This document shows positions 45,901 through 57,518 of a stretch of DNA of 64,000 nt, in pieces. Position 1 is the first letter of the stretch. The number at the start of each line of letters is the position of its first letter. The position numbers and the translations under genes were made by a program. This DNA comes from Litoditis marina (Eukaryota > Nematoda > Chromadorea > Rhabditida > Rhabditidae), in the NCBI GenBank assembly GCA_964036275.1, contig OZ038433.1, forward strand, positions 27,387,485 to 27,451,484, written 5' to 3'. The notes under the pieces were generated by a model. The model searched no databases, was not told where the DNA came from, and saw nothing but the letters and a program-made list of their open reading frames with translations.

Positions 45901-46580
45901 AAAATGTGTATCCCATGTTCTGTCTTTTTCCAACCAACAGAAATCTGAATTTGCAGCTTGTTCTGAGAAGAAAATACAATTGTTCGAAAGTGGTATAGTC
46001 TGTTTCACCGATCGATGTACTCCTACAGTAATCCGTCAATTATTCAAGGGGGTGTTTTCTAATAAAAAAGTCAATACTTTGGTTTCAGATTTTCAGAGTT
46101 AGTAGTAGAAAACATTCAGAAGACATAAATCAACATTTTGAGGGGTTCTGAACACGCTAATATAGCGAAGTTGGACCTGGAAGAGGTAGCAGATTACTGT
46201 AGAGGGTTATAAGTGGGTGGAACAAACTATAACGACAACCCTGAAAATGTCGGCGTTGTGTACGTTTATCCAGAGCTGAACCTCTGTTCGCAAAACATGT
46301 GAAACAGATTAGAAAACAAATCCATCAATAATAGAGGGCAAGTTTGCGGTTTTTTAACGTTTTGACCTGACCATTCTATTTATTTTCAGTACGGGCAGTG
46401 ACGTTTCAAAAGCTGCCAATTTTCAGGCTGTTCGAAGAAACATTTTCGTTCATGGTTCAAACGGTTGCCCAGCTCATTCTCAACAAAGATTTCCGAGCTT
46501 TGACGTGCGGAACGTTTTGGAAAAAGAAGAAAGTTCATCCCATCAATTTGATTGTTGTTAGTTCTGTAACCACTCGATGA
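42959..46580 (+). CDS. Seven-transmembrane chemoreceptor, srv-like (Srg superfamily)
   Basis: Exons: 42959-43055, 43754-44022, 44123-44230, 44466-44621, 44988-45095, 45486-45622 and 46427-46580. All phases join and the sum is 1029 nt, giving 342 residues. The ATG lies 2 nt after TTTTTCAG, a likely trans-splice acceptor. TM1 is in exon 1 (AIIWAAAILYIIMLGALM). The loop ARRSQPKFRVSFYTLF leads into TM2. TM3 ends in GHLTIALNRFTVFKFPLAHK, the Srg-superfamily counterpart of the DRY region. TM4 is LLTLVVWMFIVAVTVPVWWI, TM5 is in exon 5, TM6 in exon 6 (LVCALASSLPFVLELGR) and TM7 starts at WLFEETFSFMVQTVAQLIL. The tail is short and basic. Such receptors act in sensory neuron cilia, with ligands mostly unknown. 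srv is the likeliest family; srg or sru are possible. Confidence 0.85.
43391..43515. repeat. MITE, family CTCATGAG, in receptor intron 1
   Basis: The left GACGGCGTGGCAATC is matched inverted by GATTGCTACCGCGCC at the right, with CTCATGAGAA inside. Same family as copies near 17296, 51490 and 53018. Confidence 0.65.
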
Positions 46581-46604
46581 TGTATGTCTCGCTTGATATT
46601 ATCG

Positions 46605-46610
46605 AATAAA
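46605..46610 (+). promoter_or_regulatory. Poly(A) signal AATAAA of the receptor gene
   Basis: AATAAA starts 25 nt after the stop codon, a short 3' UTR typical of nematodes. It supports the last exon of the model. Confidence 0.7.
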
Positions 46611-49600
46611 CACACGTCATTTTTAAGTTCACGTGAAATAACTCCAGAATAATCTTTCTGACTTTTTGACCAATCCAGAGTAGCCAGCTAAGTTCTTCAA
46701 CTTCAACATAGAATAGATCTAGTACAAAGTCCTGAAATCCAAGTGAATTTCTTTGAACTTCAATCCTTATTCGTGTTTCTGAGCCTGTGTTTTGTCTCAT
46801 ATGCAGTCTCTCTAATTCGCAGGCCGGAAACTCAATTTTGAATTTCAGTCCGACTCCACAAATTGGAACATGTCCCCATTATTCACACTGCAACAAGTTC
46901 GAATTACATATTGTTTATGAAAAACTCACACAAAAAACCCATATTGAATGAAGCGCTTCGCTATGAAATGAAAATGCTTTTATTACACGCCATTCAACAC
47001 TTTAAAATGTAGCTGTCGCACACACAAAATATTATCAACGCACGTGGAACAACCGAAACTCGCTCTGAAAATAGGCTCAAAAATTGAGAGAACTTAGCGA
47101 AATGTTTTGTTTTGTTTTTCTTTTCCATTTTTTTTCATCTATGGTTATCTTTACACTTACTTTCTTTCCACACGAAATCTCTCTGCGAATATAATTTCTC
47201 CGGGAATGTTTGAATGCACATAATACAAAACTTAGTTGGTACGAAAATCTTAAAAGTCTCTGAAAACATTTTAATGCCAAAGATGATGGGAAGTTTGTAT
47301 TCATACCAAGTATGCTTTAAAGAGACTATAACATTCCCCATTCTCAGTTACCAACATATTAATCATCGCCTTGTCAGAAACACTAGGAGCATAATATTGC
47401 GCGCAGCGCGGAGCTGCGCAGATTAGTTTTCGATTACAACATTGCGAACTTTCAAATGTGGTTTTGTACCATTTTCTCAAAACTCCCGAACGGATTTTTG
47501 AGATTTTGATGCTCCTAGTGTTATTATATTTGTGATGAACATATTATGTCCATCACTAAATGCATAATCAATTCCAACCTTTTCTTAATGCTGTTTTCTC
47601 ACCAATTTGGCTCTTGAAATACAAGAAAGGCAAGAAACGCGAACTCGATCGACACGAATATCGTGTTACATCTTTCTATTCTTCTCCGCTTACATAATAA
47701 TACATCTGAATGCCAAGTGGATTATCGAAATACAACACCGGCTTTGGTCACATTCCCCATATCTCGATTGATTTCTGAATAACAAATAAAGAGTCTGGCT
47801 GCCTTAGAAGATTCCATATATTATTGAGAAGTCGCATTGGTCGTTTCGATCGATGGTGCTGTGCTTGTAATTTGACTAGATAAAAAACATGTTGAAACTT
47901 TGTAATGCTCTCATGTATACACGTCCCTCACTTTAATTGCATTTTTTTAAGTCTCGCAGGGTTTAGCTAGTAGTTGAACAGGTAATTTGAGAGATAAGTT
48001 ATGTACCGCATCCGACATTCCGCCTCATTTGCGTGATGGTTGTGATGAATGTTTCAGCAGGTAGTCCCAACCAGCAGTCGATTCCATTTTTGTTTACTAT
48101 CAAACATTGTTTAATTATTTAATTTATCTACTTTTCTATCTTTTTTCCAAATTTTTCACAAATTAAAATCTTATGTGGTTTCACTCAGAAAATTGGTGTT
48201 TCCGAACTTTTGAAGAAGAAGAAAGAACGAAATGCCGTCAAACTCAGCAGATATGAGATCATGTCAGTAAAAAATCAGCAATTGAGCACTTCATAATATG
48301 ACGATTTGAAATTTTTAATCATTCAAATAGCAGTATACATTTTTCCTGTCAAACCTTGCTTTTTGTAATGGTTAGAGATGAAACGCGGAAATGCCACTCC
48401 CAGCTCTGTCTGTTTGACGACTGTCATTTTGAGGAGTGACCACAGTCTGCGAACAGCCTCGGTCTATATCACGGCTGTCACAGTTATGGGTTACTTGCCG
48501 AGTAACCTACAAGCACCTCAAACATTCCACTTGCAAATTAGCCAGCCACTTTTAAAGCAGGCACATCAGTCATTGGCAGACTTCCCGAGAAAACTTGCAA
48601 AACGTGTCACTCGGTTTCACTGTACTCCTAAGAATCTGTTTAGTTGATTTCGGTAGCCTACCCTTTATTATTTTCATGATTTGTATTGGATGTGTTTGGC
48701 TTTGAGCTTTCTCTACAGTAATAACCGAGTTAGGAGAGTTAACACATGTTTACACGATTAATTTTCCTCAATAACTGTTAATTACGGAATATTGGCCGTT
48801 TAACTTGGTCTTGAGAATTTTATTTTGTTTTCTATTCTAACAACCGGTTTCAAGCGGAACTCGACCAGTAGTTAGAACCTTTATTAATCACCGGTACGCA
48901 TACGAGAGAAATCACTGATTCGGTAGAACGCTAGTCATTCCATAAACACTATTTGCTTATTGTAGGCGGGTATGATTGCTAAATTATATCGGCAATTCCA
49001 CGCGTTCAAGCCATTTTTAAGATTTCATATACGGCTTCGCGCGCGTTGGTACTGTAGAATCGACCGATTCCAATTTCAAGTTTAGTAATGTATTTGTATC
49101 GTCGAAAAAGAGTCATACCATAGAACAAAAATTCATTTTTGTTATAATTTCCTTAAAAGGGTCACTGGAACAAAAAAGATCCTGGAACATCCTGCAGTTC
49201 TGGGAACGTTACCAGTAACTGTGACAGACTGGCGAAAATAATACACCACACATTTTTTCTCTCTGTTATAAAATCATGACCAATTTGTGTGCGAGTACTG
49301 TGTGTGGTAATTGTGTGAATGGTGTTCCGGTGACATTTGGCCACAATTACCGGCCGCACTCTTTCATTCTCTCAAGTGGCCGCGTTTCAATATGTAGTCA
49401 AGTAGGTCATGTCAGTCTTTTCAAAACCCACCACAAATACGACCATAATCGCACGATAAACCCCACAACACTTGTGCTATTTCAGTCTTCTATAAATTTT
49501 TAACATCTTACATTGGTTTTGATAAATTTCCAAAACATAGAAAATTAGAAAAAAAATTATGAAAATCGAACATACTCATCCTGGTGAAAACAGTGATTGG

Positions 49601-50409
49601 ATTGTATCTGAATGTTTTTCCACAAATTTCTTTGAAAGGTGACTGGAAATACGCAGAACCCTAACCATGGTAGGAACTTGAACATTCCAGAACTCCAGCA
49701 GAACTGTCAACTATATTTTCATACCGTTTGTCGCATGTTGTAATTACTACATACGAATAGAAAACGTTGAAGTTATTATGTAGTCGTGAAAGCAGAAAAC
49801 ACTTTGTGTAAACACGTTTTAAACACGTTTTCTCTTACTGAAACTTCATTGGCACCAAGTGTTTTTGGAAATGACATGAACTGTACGTGTCAACTGATCT
49901 CTGAGAAGTAACAACGAAACAGAATGTCTTCAGTTACTTGAGCATAATGTCATTAGTGAGTGTTTATTATGCAGTTTTTGGTAACTCGAGTATTTCTGTA
50001 AGGGCTCATTTTCAAGAATCAAAGTTTCGTGAAGTCAGTTTAAGTTTCGTGAAGTCAGTTTCTGATTTTTATCTTCATTCCAATTCCCCGTTCAAGATAG
50101 GAACCTACTTAAGCAATTTGCCAAGTTCTTACCTAAAAATACGCTTGGCTAATCGATTCGCATTGTTGTTGATTGACAGATGGTTTTGACAGTAGATAAT
50201 ACAGATAGACGTACGACTTTTTTTGGTGGCTGAACTGATAAGTATATAATTCTAATGAAATTACGTGAACCAAGGGACCAAGTAGAAATGTATACAAGAA
50301 AACACATACTTAAATAAAGGGAAAAGTGCAAAATGTGAATGTGAGCTGTGTTGTTTGCCCGTTATAAAGTGTGTGTGGTCGTCTATCTTTGCAACTAATT
50401 CTGTGAACT
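46611..50409. other. Unassigned sequence
   Basis: I see no supported gene. Frames such as 48378-48647 and 49276-49503 have no motifs or splice context. Short local repeats include AGTTTCGTGAAGTCAGTTT twice at about 50029-50060. Loosely similar stretches occur at about 49135-49210 and 49620-49700. Confidence 0.4.
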
Positions 50410-50592
50410 GGCAGCGTAGCAAAGTCTCCTAAAATGGTCAGCTCCGAGCTGAACTATCTGGACACTACCTGACCCAGATTCGGGTCACCCCCACTATGCT
50501 TAAACACGGAAAGTTGGCAACTATGTGGCCAGACTGTGATTACGTCCTCAATCAGGTTGAGCTCACCACTTTCATGACTTTGCTACGGCGCC
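50410..50592. repeat. MITE with TIR GGC(A/G)GCGTAGCAAAGTC
   Basis: The left end GGCAGCGTAGCAAAGTC is inverted at the right (GACTTTGCTACGGCGCC), with GAGCTGAACT against GAGCTCACC inside. Related to 26546-26682. Confidence 0.8.
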
Positions 50593-51386
50593 TGGTCTTC
50601 GCGAATCCTCTCTAAGTTGTTGTGAGTTTATCAGTTGTTGCTAACCATTGAGTACACACAATGAACATCAAACTCATATTTAAAGTATGTGAAAGATAAC
50701 CTGCATTGTTTACAGTCGTCTATTTCTCCCAACATTGTTTCAGCTCCAAAAACAAATCGTAAACAATGTAGACTATTGTATTTTTCCAAGACTCCGTTCT
50801 CGTAGTATTCTATCATTCAATATCCGTCGGTTATCCAAATATGGCGCTGCCACTGCTTATTTCTCGGTGTATATCTAATCCAGCACATTAGCGGAACTGG
50901 TTCACAAACACAGCACAGTTTATAATAGATGTCCCATCAAATATCTGGTTATGCATACACAAGTAGTTTCACTAGCGATTTATATTACAACCCCTTGTAA
51001 CATACAAAAGTTCAGTTTGATTCATACATTCATTTTTTCCACACTTTTACGACATTTATTGAGAGATTTTTTCTATATTTTTCCAGAAACAACATGTCGC
51101 CATTCACGTATTGCTTCTCATAAACATAAATAATTACTATTATTATCAATTCACAAAAGTGGAAAAACGGTACGATAACTAACCTTGGTCTCCGAAAGTT
51201 GCCGTCGTTGATCCGTAAAACGTCTATTTGCATATGTGAAAAACATAAAATGACTTCTGTATTTGTTGTTGCTATACTTCAAAGGAAAATTGCCTCTTGT
51301 TTGTCTACATATCTTCCTAATTGAATTGATGTCCAAACTGGTTTTGACGACGGAATTGTTAATCTATTCTCGATTCCAATTACAGA
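50593..51386. other. Unassigned sequence with a small hairpin
   Basis: CATTGTTTAC at about 50705 is inverted as GTAAACAATG at about 50760. Nothing else is supported. Confidence 0.4.
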
Positions 51387-52812
51387 ATGTCCCATGCGAT
51401 ACTCATCTGCATCTGCGGCATCTTCTTGACACAAGTTCAATGCTATTCGGACTCTACGGCAAGTGCAGGTACATGTATTACATTTACCAGGCGGCGTACA
51501 AATCGTCCATCCTCATGAGAAGTTCATATGAGTTCATATGAGTTTCTCGTGAGATAACTCATGAGCTACTCGTGAACCCTCAATGTTCTAGCATAGCGAT
51601 CAATAAAATCTTATGAGAAGCTCACGTTGATAGGTCATGAGGTATCTCGGGTTTTTTTAGGGATCGCTACGCCGCCAGTAGCCAGTGGGATCTAAAACTG
51701 CGCAATTCGACTCTATAGTCGTTTCCATTCCAATTAATCCCGCTACCAGTACGATTACATATCCTTTAGTTCTAATCGCAGGTTTCATCGGAAAAAAGAA
51801 TTAAAGAGTTTAATTTGATTACACATTTATAAATGTTTCCGAAAATATTTCCGATAAGTTTGCAATAGTGTCAATATGTACTGTATGAGTCTTGCTAGAA
51901 ATGATGTTTACACGTTCGAATTCTCGAAAAGCCAAACCTGAATGTTTTTAACGTTTTCTTCGTTTCACCGACTTTTTCTTTTGGTATAGTCTGTTTTAAT
52001 CCTACTGATACTCCTACAGTAGGATTATCAACCTTTAAATTCGTTCACAAAAAATGGCACAGCCCTGTTAGTTTCTCTGAAAAAAATGCAAACGAAAAAT
52101 AGAAAAAATAACTGTTTTTGTAAACACGTGGATGTGCGTTTTGTTTTTGTGGCTGCCAATATGAAATAATGCCCAATTACAAACAATGTGTGTTTTCGCT
52201 TCATTAGATAGACATCTTGGAAAAAGGCGTAATAAATATGAAAATAGAATTGAAATGGTGGGCGACCACAAAAACAAATCGCACATAAACATGTTTTCGA
52301 TAACACGTAGATAGGATGATTTGCAAAAGACTAACAGGTGTGTGAGAAAGGTGGAAATAGTGTAACTAAATTGCTTCATCTGCAAGTGCATCATCTAGCT
52401 AGCGGCAAAAGTCAAGCGGCAAGCAATCACCGCTCAATCAATATTTATTTAACACATTCATAATCTAGACACATAGTACATACATAAACTAATGGAACAC
52501 TGGTGTTCTCTTAACGTCTTGCTTCATGTGCTTTTTGGTCAACGGCCAAGGTTTTAGTTTCAAGGTTGGGGCGCAAAAAACAATGTTAGAATTAACGATA
52601 AGTTGAGGTTTTCCAATCAGTACTTGCCACAATATATGGTTTATCGAAATAGGTCTTTCACACGTTCAACCGTATTTACAGAGTTGGATTCGTTGAATGT
52701 TCGTCTAACCGACCCGAGTATCTTTCCTTCTACCTCTCCTCACCCTTTCAATCGACAAATCGGAGCCCCCAGCAGGGAGGATAAGGCCGTAACACCCGTC
52801 CCCAATCGTTAG
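51387..52812 (+). CDS. Possible 70-residue secreted peptide precursor, 2 exons
   Basis: Exon 1 (51387-51468) starts one base after CCAATTACAG and encodes a clear signal peptide (SHAILICICGIFLTQVQC), ending in phase 1 at a GTACAT donor. Exon 2 (52682-52812) follows GTATTTACAG and joins in phase. It encodes ELDSLNVRLTDPSIF and ends in REDKAVTPVPNR. An AATAAA lies 41 nt after the stop. The predicted mature part is about 50 residues, without cysteines or dibasic sites. It could be a secreted peptide or one exon pair of a longer gene. An alternative acceptor at 53279 would instead end the protein at once. The 1.2-kb intron contains a MITE. The family is not recognised. Confidence 0.45.
51490..51677. 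repeat. Palindromic MITE, family CTCATGAG, copy 3
   Basis: GGCGGCGTACAAATCGTC faces GGGATCGCTACGCCGCC, with CTCATGAGAAGTTCATATGA-type arms. It starts 21 bp after the donor of the peptide gene. Confidence 0.85.
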
Positions 52813-52852
52813 TTTCTCCTTCTTTTCTGACCGAATAAGCCTATCCACGTTC

Positions 52853-52858
52853 AATAAA
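52853..52858 (+). promoter_or_regulatory. Poly(A) signal AATAAA of the peptide gene
   Basis: Lies 41 nt after the predicted stop codon. Confidence 0.45.
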
Positions 52859-53017
52859 TCAAGTTCACGCAGTGTGTTTATAACCGGTATGTATCCCAAG
52901 CAAGTCGATCCTATGAACAATCATAGATTGGTAATAATAGCTAACAAACCATCTCTCACTTTCTGGCAACACAGTTTCTGTGACAACTGCAAGTCTCGCT
53001 TGGGAGAGGGTTGTAAC

Positions 53018-53209
53018 GCCACCAGGCGCATTCCCCGAAAAACCTCATGAGATACGTCATGAGCAATATCTCACAAACTTCTCATGAGACCTATTGATTG
53101 TTATGCTACAACAATAAAAGTTCACGAGTAGCTCATGAGGTGTTCATGAGATTCTCATGAGAAATCCATATGAACTTCTCATGAGGTTGAACGTATTGCT
53201 ACGCCGCGA
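53018..53209. repeat. Palindromic MITE, family CTCATGAG, copy 4
   Basis: AACCTCATGAGATACGTCAT at the left and TGAACTTCTCATGAGGTTGA at the right, bounded by ACGCCACCAGGCGC and GTATTGCTACGCCGC. Confidence 0.85.
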
Positions 53210-55039
53210 CTTTCAAAAGAGGCATCCTCATGATTTATCCTACAAATGATACTAATAAACTAATTTGCGTATTTCAGGTCCTCTTCGATATTGAAAGTTC
53301 AGAAGTACTTCCACATCGATTCGGGTCAATATGCTAATAAGAAGTAATAAGAATGAAGTTTGTGTGCAAACATTATTCATCATCGTTCTGCGTTTCAATG
53401 AATATATGAACAAACAAAATTGTTCTATTTTTCCTGATTCACGTGTTTGGTTGTAGTGATTTGGAATTTTTATTTGGGAATGTTTTCGTTTCGGACATCG
53501 ACTGGTTTACACTGGATAAAACTAGTCTACTGAAAACTATACTGCAAATCACATTCCAGAGCAATTTGCCCATAGAATCTTTGCTGTATGCTAGTGTTCG
53601 TTACACGTTAAAAATTTTGAAATATGTTTTCGACTGTAACAATCTGAACTTCTTCAAGCGTTAGAATACCTTAATACCGTACGATCAGTAAGCTTATATC
53701 CGGGAAATGCGCAAGTTATATGCAATTAAAGAAAGCGTTCCGCTATAATCTGATTATCAACATAAAAATAAAAGGCCCCATCGGTGTCATTACGTAAGCC
53801 ACTGTTTGGTGAAAACGATGCGAGATAGACATGAAAAAGTAGATATCTTTGATACACGTTTTTCGTTTGCGATAAGGTCAGAGTGTACTCAAAAGTCAAA
53901 GTTAGAGAGGGGCGCTTCTTTTGAGCTTGCAGCGCTATTCTTGGGGATGTTAATTGAAAACTTCGAATACTAAGGAACTGACAGGTAATTAGCAGGATAC
54001 CGCCTCTGATACGGGACTGAACTGACAAAACTACATGAAATTTAGTAACTTCCTTCACAGGTTTTTGTGTTTTCATGGCTTGTATTCGTCATCCATTTGA
54101 TGAAATTAGAGCTGAACGGTCTTTGAGTGAACAAACGAAGACCCGATTCCTTTGACGTGTATCTGTTGATTATTGTTTGTGAGCATTGGGGAGAAAATCA
54201 TGATGTTCACCCGACCAAGAAAGAGCTGGCCAAATGTTGTTTTGGCAAATACAAAAACGCGAGTGATGAGGAATCATTCATCAATGAAGCTCCACCTCTC
54301 ATTCCTTTTGGGAGCTTTTTTCATACTACACCAACAAATCATAGTAGTAGTTTCTGATATAGTCCTCATGTCTCTTTGGTCCTAGATAGACTTCCGCACC
54401 GTACCAATGCGATATCCGAAGGTTTTTCAGCATGCTAGAGTGATTCAAAAATGGAATTTTTTGTAACCCGTTGTTCAACCCTATCAAAGCAAGTAACATT
54501 TGGCCAACTCACGCTTTATACAAAAATCAGCCATCATAAATCATTTTCAGCCATCATTAAAAAAAGTTATGGAATGTAAGGAGGGTTGTTTACCAAATTA
54601 CCTTGGTATAATGTTCAAAATTCGAACACATCAAATAACCGAAAAGCGTAACAGTACCGTGCATTATTCCTGATCACTTTTCAAATCTCACGCAACTACT
54701 ACGACTGACTTACTTAACCAGTCATGGTTATAATCTCCGATGATCTTTTAGGGCGATCTGATGAGATATCTCGTGGCCAAAATTCACGAGATACCTCGCC
54801 TATCCCATGATCGAAAAAATGTCCATGATCTATCGTGCAGACTGCCGCGCGTCAGATCTGATGAGATCTCGCAATTTCATTGGGCCAGCAGGTTAGGTTT
54901 AGGTTGAGTATGCACTTCAACGATTGTTAGACTCATGTGATCACCTAATCAGAACTGTCCTCTAATCATCTGAATGAATAAATTGGTGACTACGGTTTTC
55001 CGCAGAGTTCAGAGTGGAGATAATCATGTGTTTTTGCAG
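53210..55039. other. Unassigned sequence upstream of the first activin-receptor-like gene
   Basis: No supported gene. A frame at 54127-54357 has no splice partner. About 54750-54880 holds GATGAGAT(A/C)TCG repeats resembling the CTCATGAG MITE family. An extra 5' exon for the gene at 55040 could lie here, but I could not find one. Confidence 0.35.
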
Positions 55040-56419
55040 ATGAGGCTGTATTTTATGGTCCTAGCTATGGTGCTATTGATGGTTCTTTTACTGACCGCGC
55101 ATTTTTGCCGTGTTGGCGAACGACAACTGATGCTCGACAACCTGACACAGTCGGAAAGGTCAGTCTTTTAGAGTACCATTTATTTGAAATGGGTGAAACT
55201 TCCCCACGCTCAGACTTTCTTTTTCTAGTTGTTTTTCTATTTGACATTTCCAAAAGATGGTTTATTAAGAAGTTTTAATGAATCCTTCGTTATGCCTGAA
55301 CTCTAATTGGACTTTCATCAACATATTGAACAACATCACATTAAACTGTTTTAGGTAATGAAAGTCGTATTTTGGTTACAGTTTTCTAACTTTGAAAATT
55401 AGAAAGGCCAAAAGGTATTTACGTGAATTAGCAGATCACAAATGTTATATGCATCACGTGATGCCAACGGAACGATGTACCTCAACTGCTCGGCCCTGGA
55501 GAACGGGCGGAAATACGTGAAGAAGTGTGTGCTTGAGGAGAAAGACGGCAGGGAATCCCCTCCCATGCAGTTGGCCTGCTACAATATTCTTGGACAGAAT
55601 GGAGCACAGCAACAGGGCTGCTGGTTACACCAACAAGTTCGTTTTTTACGTGTTTCGACCACTACTACATCGATTATACTAGAAGTAAACTGGATAGTCA
55701 CGTAAAATTAGCATTCTCATGAGGCATTATGCACTTTCCTTGCACGTTTCTAAGTTCTGCTGTGTTCAACATGTTTCACGTGACGGAGCAATGGACTAAC
55801 AGTATATACATATACTTGAAATCTAAAAACCTCTGGAATCACTTACATAACGGCAGTCATCCAAATATATCCAAAAATTCATGGCCATAACTGCCATGAT
55901 CGCACATATACACGTTTGAATTTTGATTGATTTTCTCTCAAATTATCCTTTTGAATTCAAAATTCGATTCCCCTCATTTTTCTAATAACAAAAATGTTTC
56001 GCACCTTGATAATTGAGTGATAGTTAAGTTGCAAAAGGTTCGAACCTCCATAGGTGTCAACCCCTACAATTGGAACTGAATGGTGTTGTCGTGAATCAAA
56101 AAACTGGCCGAAATTTGTTTTGACACGATGTCGAAATCTCAGTTAAAATGACCATTATCGGCGACTAGAATACTATAAAATGGAGCGTGTAGGTCAGTCT
56201 GCTTCTCTGTGACCTGAGCACTCTCTCGTCATGGCCGGAACAGAGTTGAGATTAGCAGGGAATGGTCTGAAGCCTATGGACATATTGACATTTCAGGCAA
56301 CCCTCGCAGGCTGTACTCTCCACAACTGCGTGTACCACCACGTTTCTTTTGGAATAGGACTGAATTTCTGCTGCTGCCGTGGACACGAATGTAACAGTGC
56401 ACCAGATATACAGAATTGA
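55040..56419 (+). CDS. Kinase-less activin type II receptor ectodomain-like protein, paralogue A
   Basis: Exons: 55040-55158, 55435-55636 and 56297-56419. The phases (2, then 0) join, giving 147 residues. The ATG follows TGTTTTTGCAG directly. Residues 1-22 are a hydrophobic signal or anchor (MRLYFMVLAMVLLMVLLL). The rest is a ten-cysteine domain with Cys at 58, 71, 88, 102, 113, 118, 132-134 and 139. It reads NCSALENGRKYVKKC, LACYNILG..., QQQGCWLHQQ, then NFCCCRGHECN. GCW followed by FCCC-x-G-x2-CN is the signature of type II activin/BMP receptor ectodomains, a three-finger fold. There is no kinase domain and no C-terminal GPI-type hydrophobic tail. Inferred role: binding TGF-beta-family ligands, as a trap or co-receptor. 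It is paralogous to 60894-62291 and shares intron phases. Confidence 0.8.
55683..55803 (+). repeat. MITE-like repeat, family TCACGTAAA/TTTCACGTGA, copy 2
   Basis: GATAGTCACGTAAAATTAGC through GACTAACAGTATA, closely similar to copy 1 at 13197-13321. It lies in intron 2 of paralogue A. Confidence 0.8.
56170..56240. repeat. Short MITE-like hairpin, family GTGTGCAGGTCAGAGAGACG
   Basis: GTGTAGGTCAGTCTGCTTCT followed by GTGACCTGAGCACTCTCTCG, a reduced copy. It lies in intron 2 of paralogue A. Confidence 0.6.
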
Positions 56420-56437
56420 GGCCGTCTTCATAAAAAC

Positions 56438-56592
56438 CCCGACCAATCCATCCCAACCTGCGTTTTCTCAAGCATACAACTTTTTTCCCTGCTCTCACGT
56501 CCCGCCGAGACACTAGTGTCGCGAAATAGTGCGCAAGGCGAGAGACGCAGGATGGGATCTAGAGACCGGGTTGTTTTAGCATACGTACTCTC
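56438..56592. repeat. Palindromic MITE, family AGAGTACGTATGCTA, copy 4
   Basis: CATCCCAACCTGCGTTTTCTC against GACGCAGGATGGGATC, ending in TTTTAGCATACGTACTC. It starts just after the stop of paralogue A and may overlap its 3' UTR. Confidence 0.75.
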
Positions 56593-56618
56593 TCCACATT
56601 TCCTTAAATTTCATCTGA

Positions 56619-56777
56619 ATGGGTATGCTAGAACATGCTGGCGTTTTCCTCTAAAGTCTCTCGCATTGCGCACTACTTTGTGACACTCGTTTCCCGGCGG
56701 ATGGAAGAGCAGAGAAAGAGCATGTGTTTGAGGAGACGCAGGTTGGGAAGAGATAACCGGGATTTCATTAGTACGGC
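56619..56777. repeat. Palindromic MITE, family AGAGTACGTATGCTA, copy 5
   Basis: Begins GGGTATGCTAGAACATG and contains GAGGAGACGCAGGTTGGG in its right arm. It lies next to copy 4 in the same orientation. Confidence 0.7.
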
Positions 56778-57518
56778 CTGATTAGTCGAGGTTTCCAGTT
56801 TTTTTCCTACCTCGAACGTCATTTGTTTTATTCTGATGTGTATTTGCTTGATTAGATGTAATTGTGATAACAAACATGCGTAGTTAGTTTGCCAATGTGA
56901 ATGGCTGTGATTGCTTTGTTTAAAAATCACTTTCTATGAGTTGCCCACTTATCGTCCAACCAAAAATTACGATATATTAATAGAGTAATAATCAATGTCG
57001 ACATGATTTTGGTGTGATTCCAACGCTACTTATTTACACTCTCCAATGAGTGTTTCAAAGCGCAAACTCAAGTTTTTCGAAAACATTCTCGGAAAATTAA
57101 AGTGTCTAAATTAAAAAGAAATTAGAAACACTTAGTTTACGGCGAGTTCACTATTCGTAATGTATGGTATATAAATGACAACGAATACTCTAATAGCTAC
57201 TATTCTAGGCTAAATGAGTTGTGGAACTGTTGTGCAAATTCTGTGGCGACACAAACAGCCATGTAACAAGTAACGACATATTATTCTGTATGTTGTTGAT
57301 GTTTTTTGAACTCATTCCAGCTACCTTACAATCTTTTGTCAACAAAAAAATAAAATTTTCTCATCTTTTTGTGACGCTTCAAACTCACGATTGAGCATGT
57401 TTGTGTACGGATGAGAACCAATTTATCTAGCAATTAGACCCTGTTTGCCAGAAAACCTCTCAGAAAAACAGGAAATCACATCTTCGTGTTATCACAAGAT
57501 CTGAATCAGATCAAAAAG
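56778..57518. other. Unassigned sequence
   Basis: No supported feature seen. Confidence 0.4.

Noticed and set aside
52603..52812. LINE 3' end at the peptide exon, suggested by a loosely similar C-rich tail
   Set aside because: No RT C-terminal motif is present, and a phase-matched exon with signal peptide and poly(A) signal explains the frame better.
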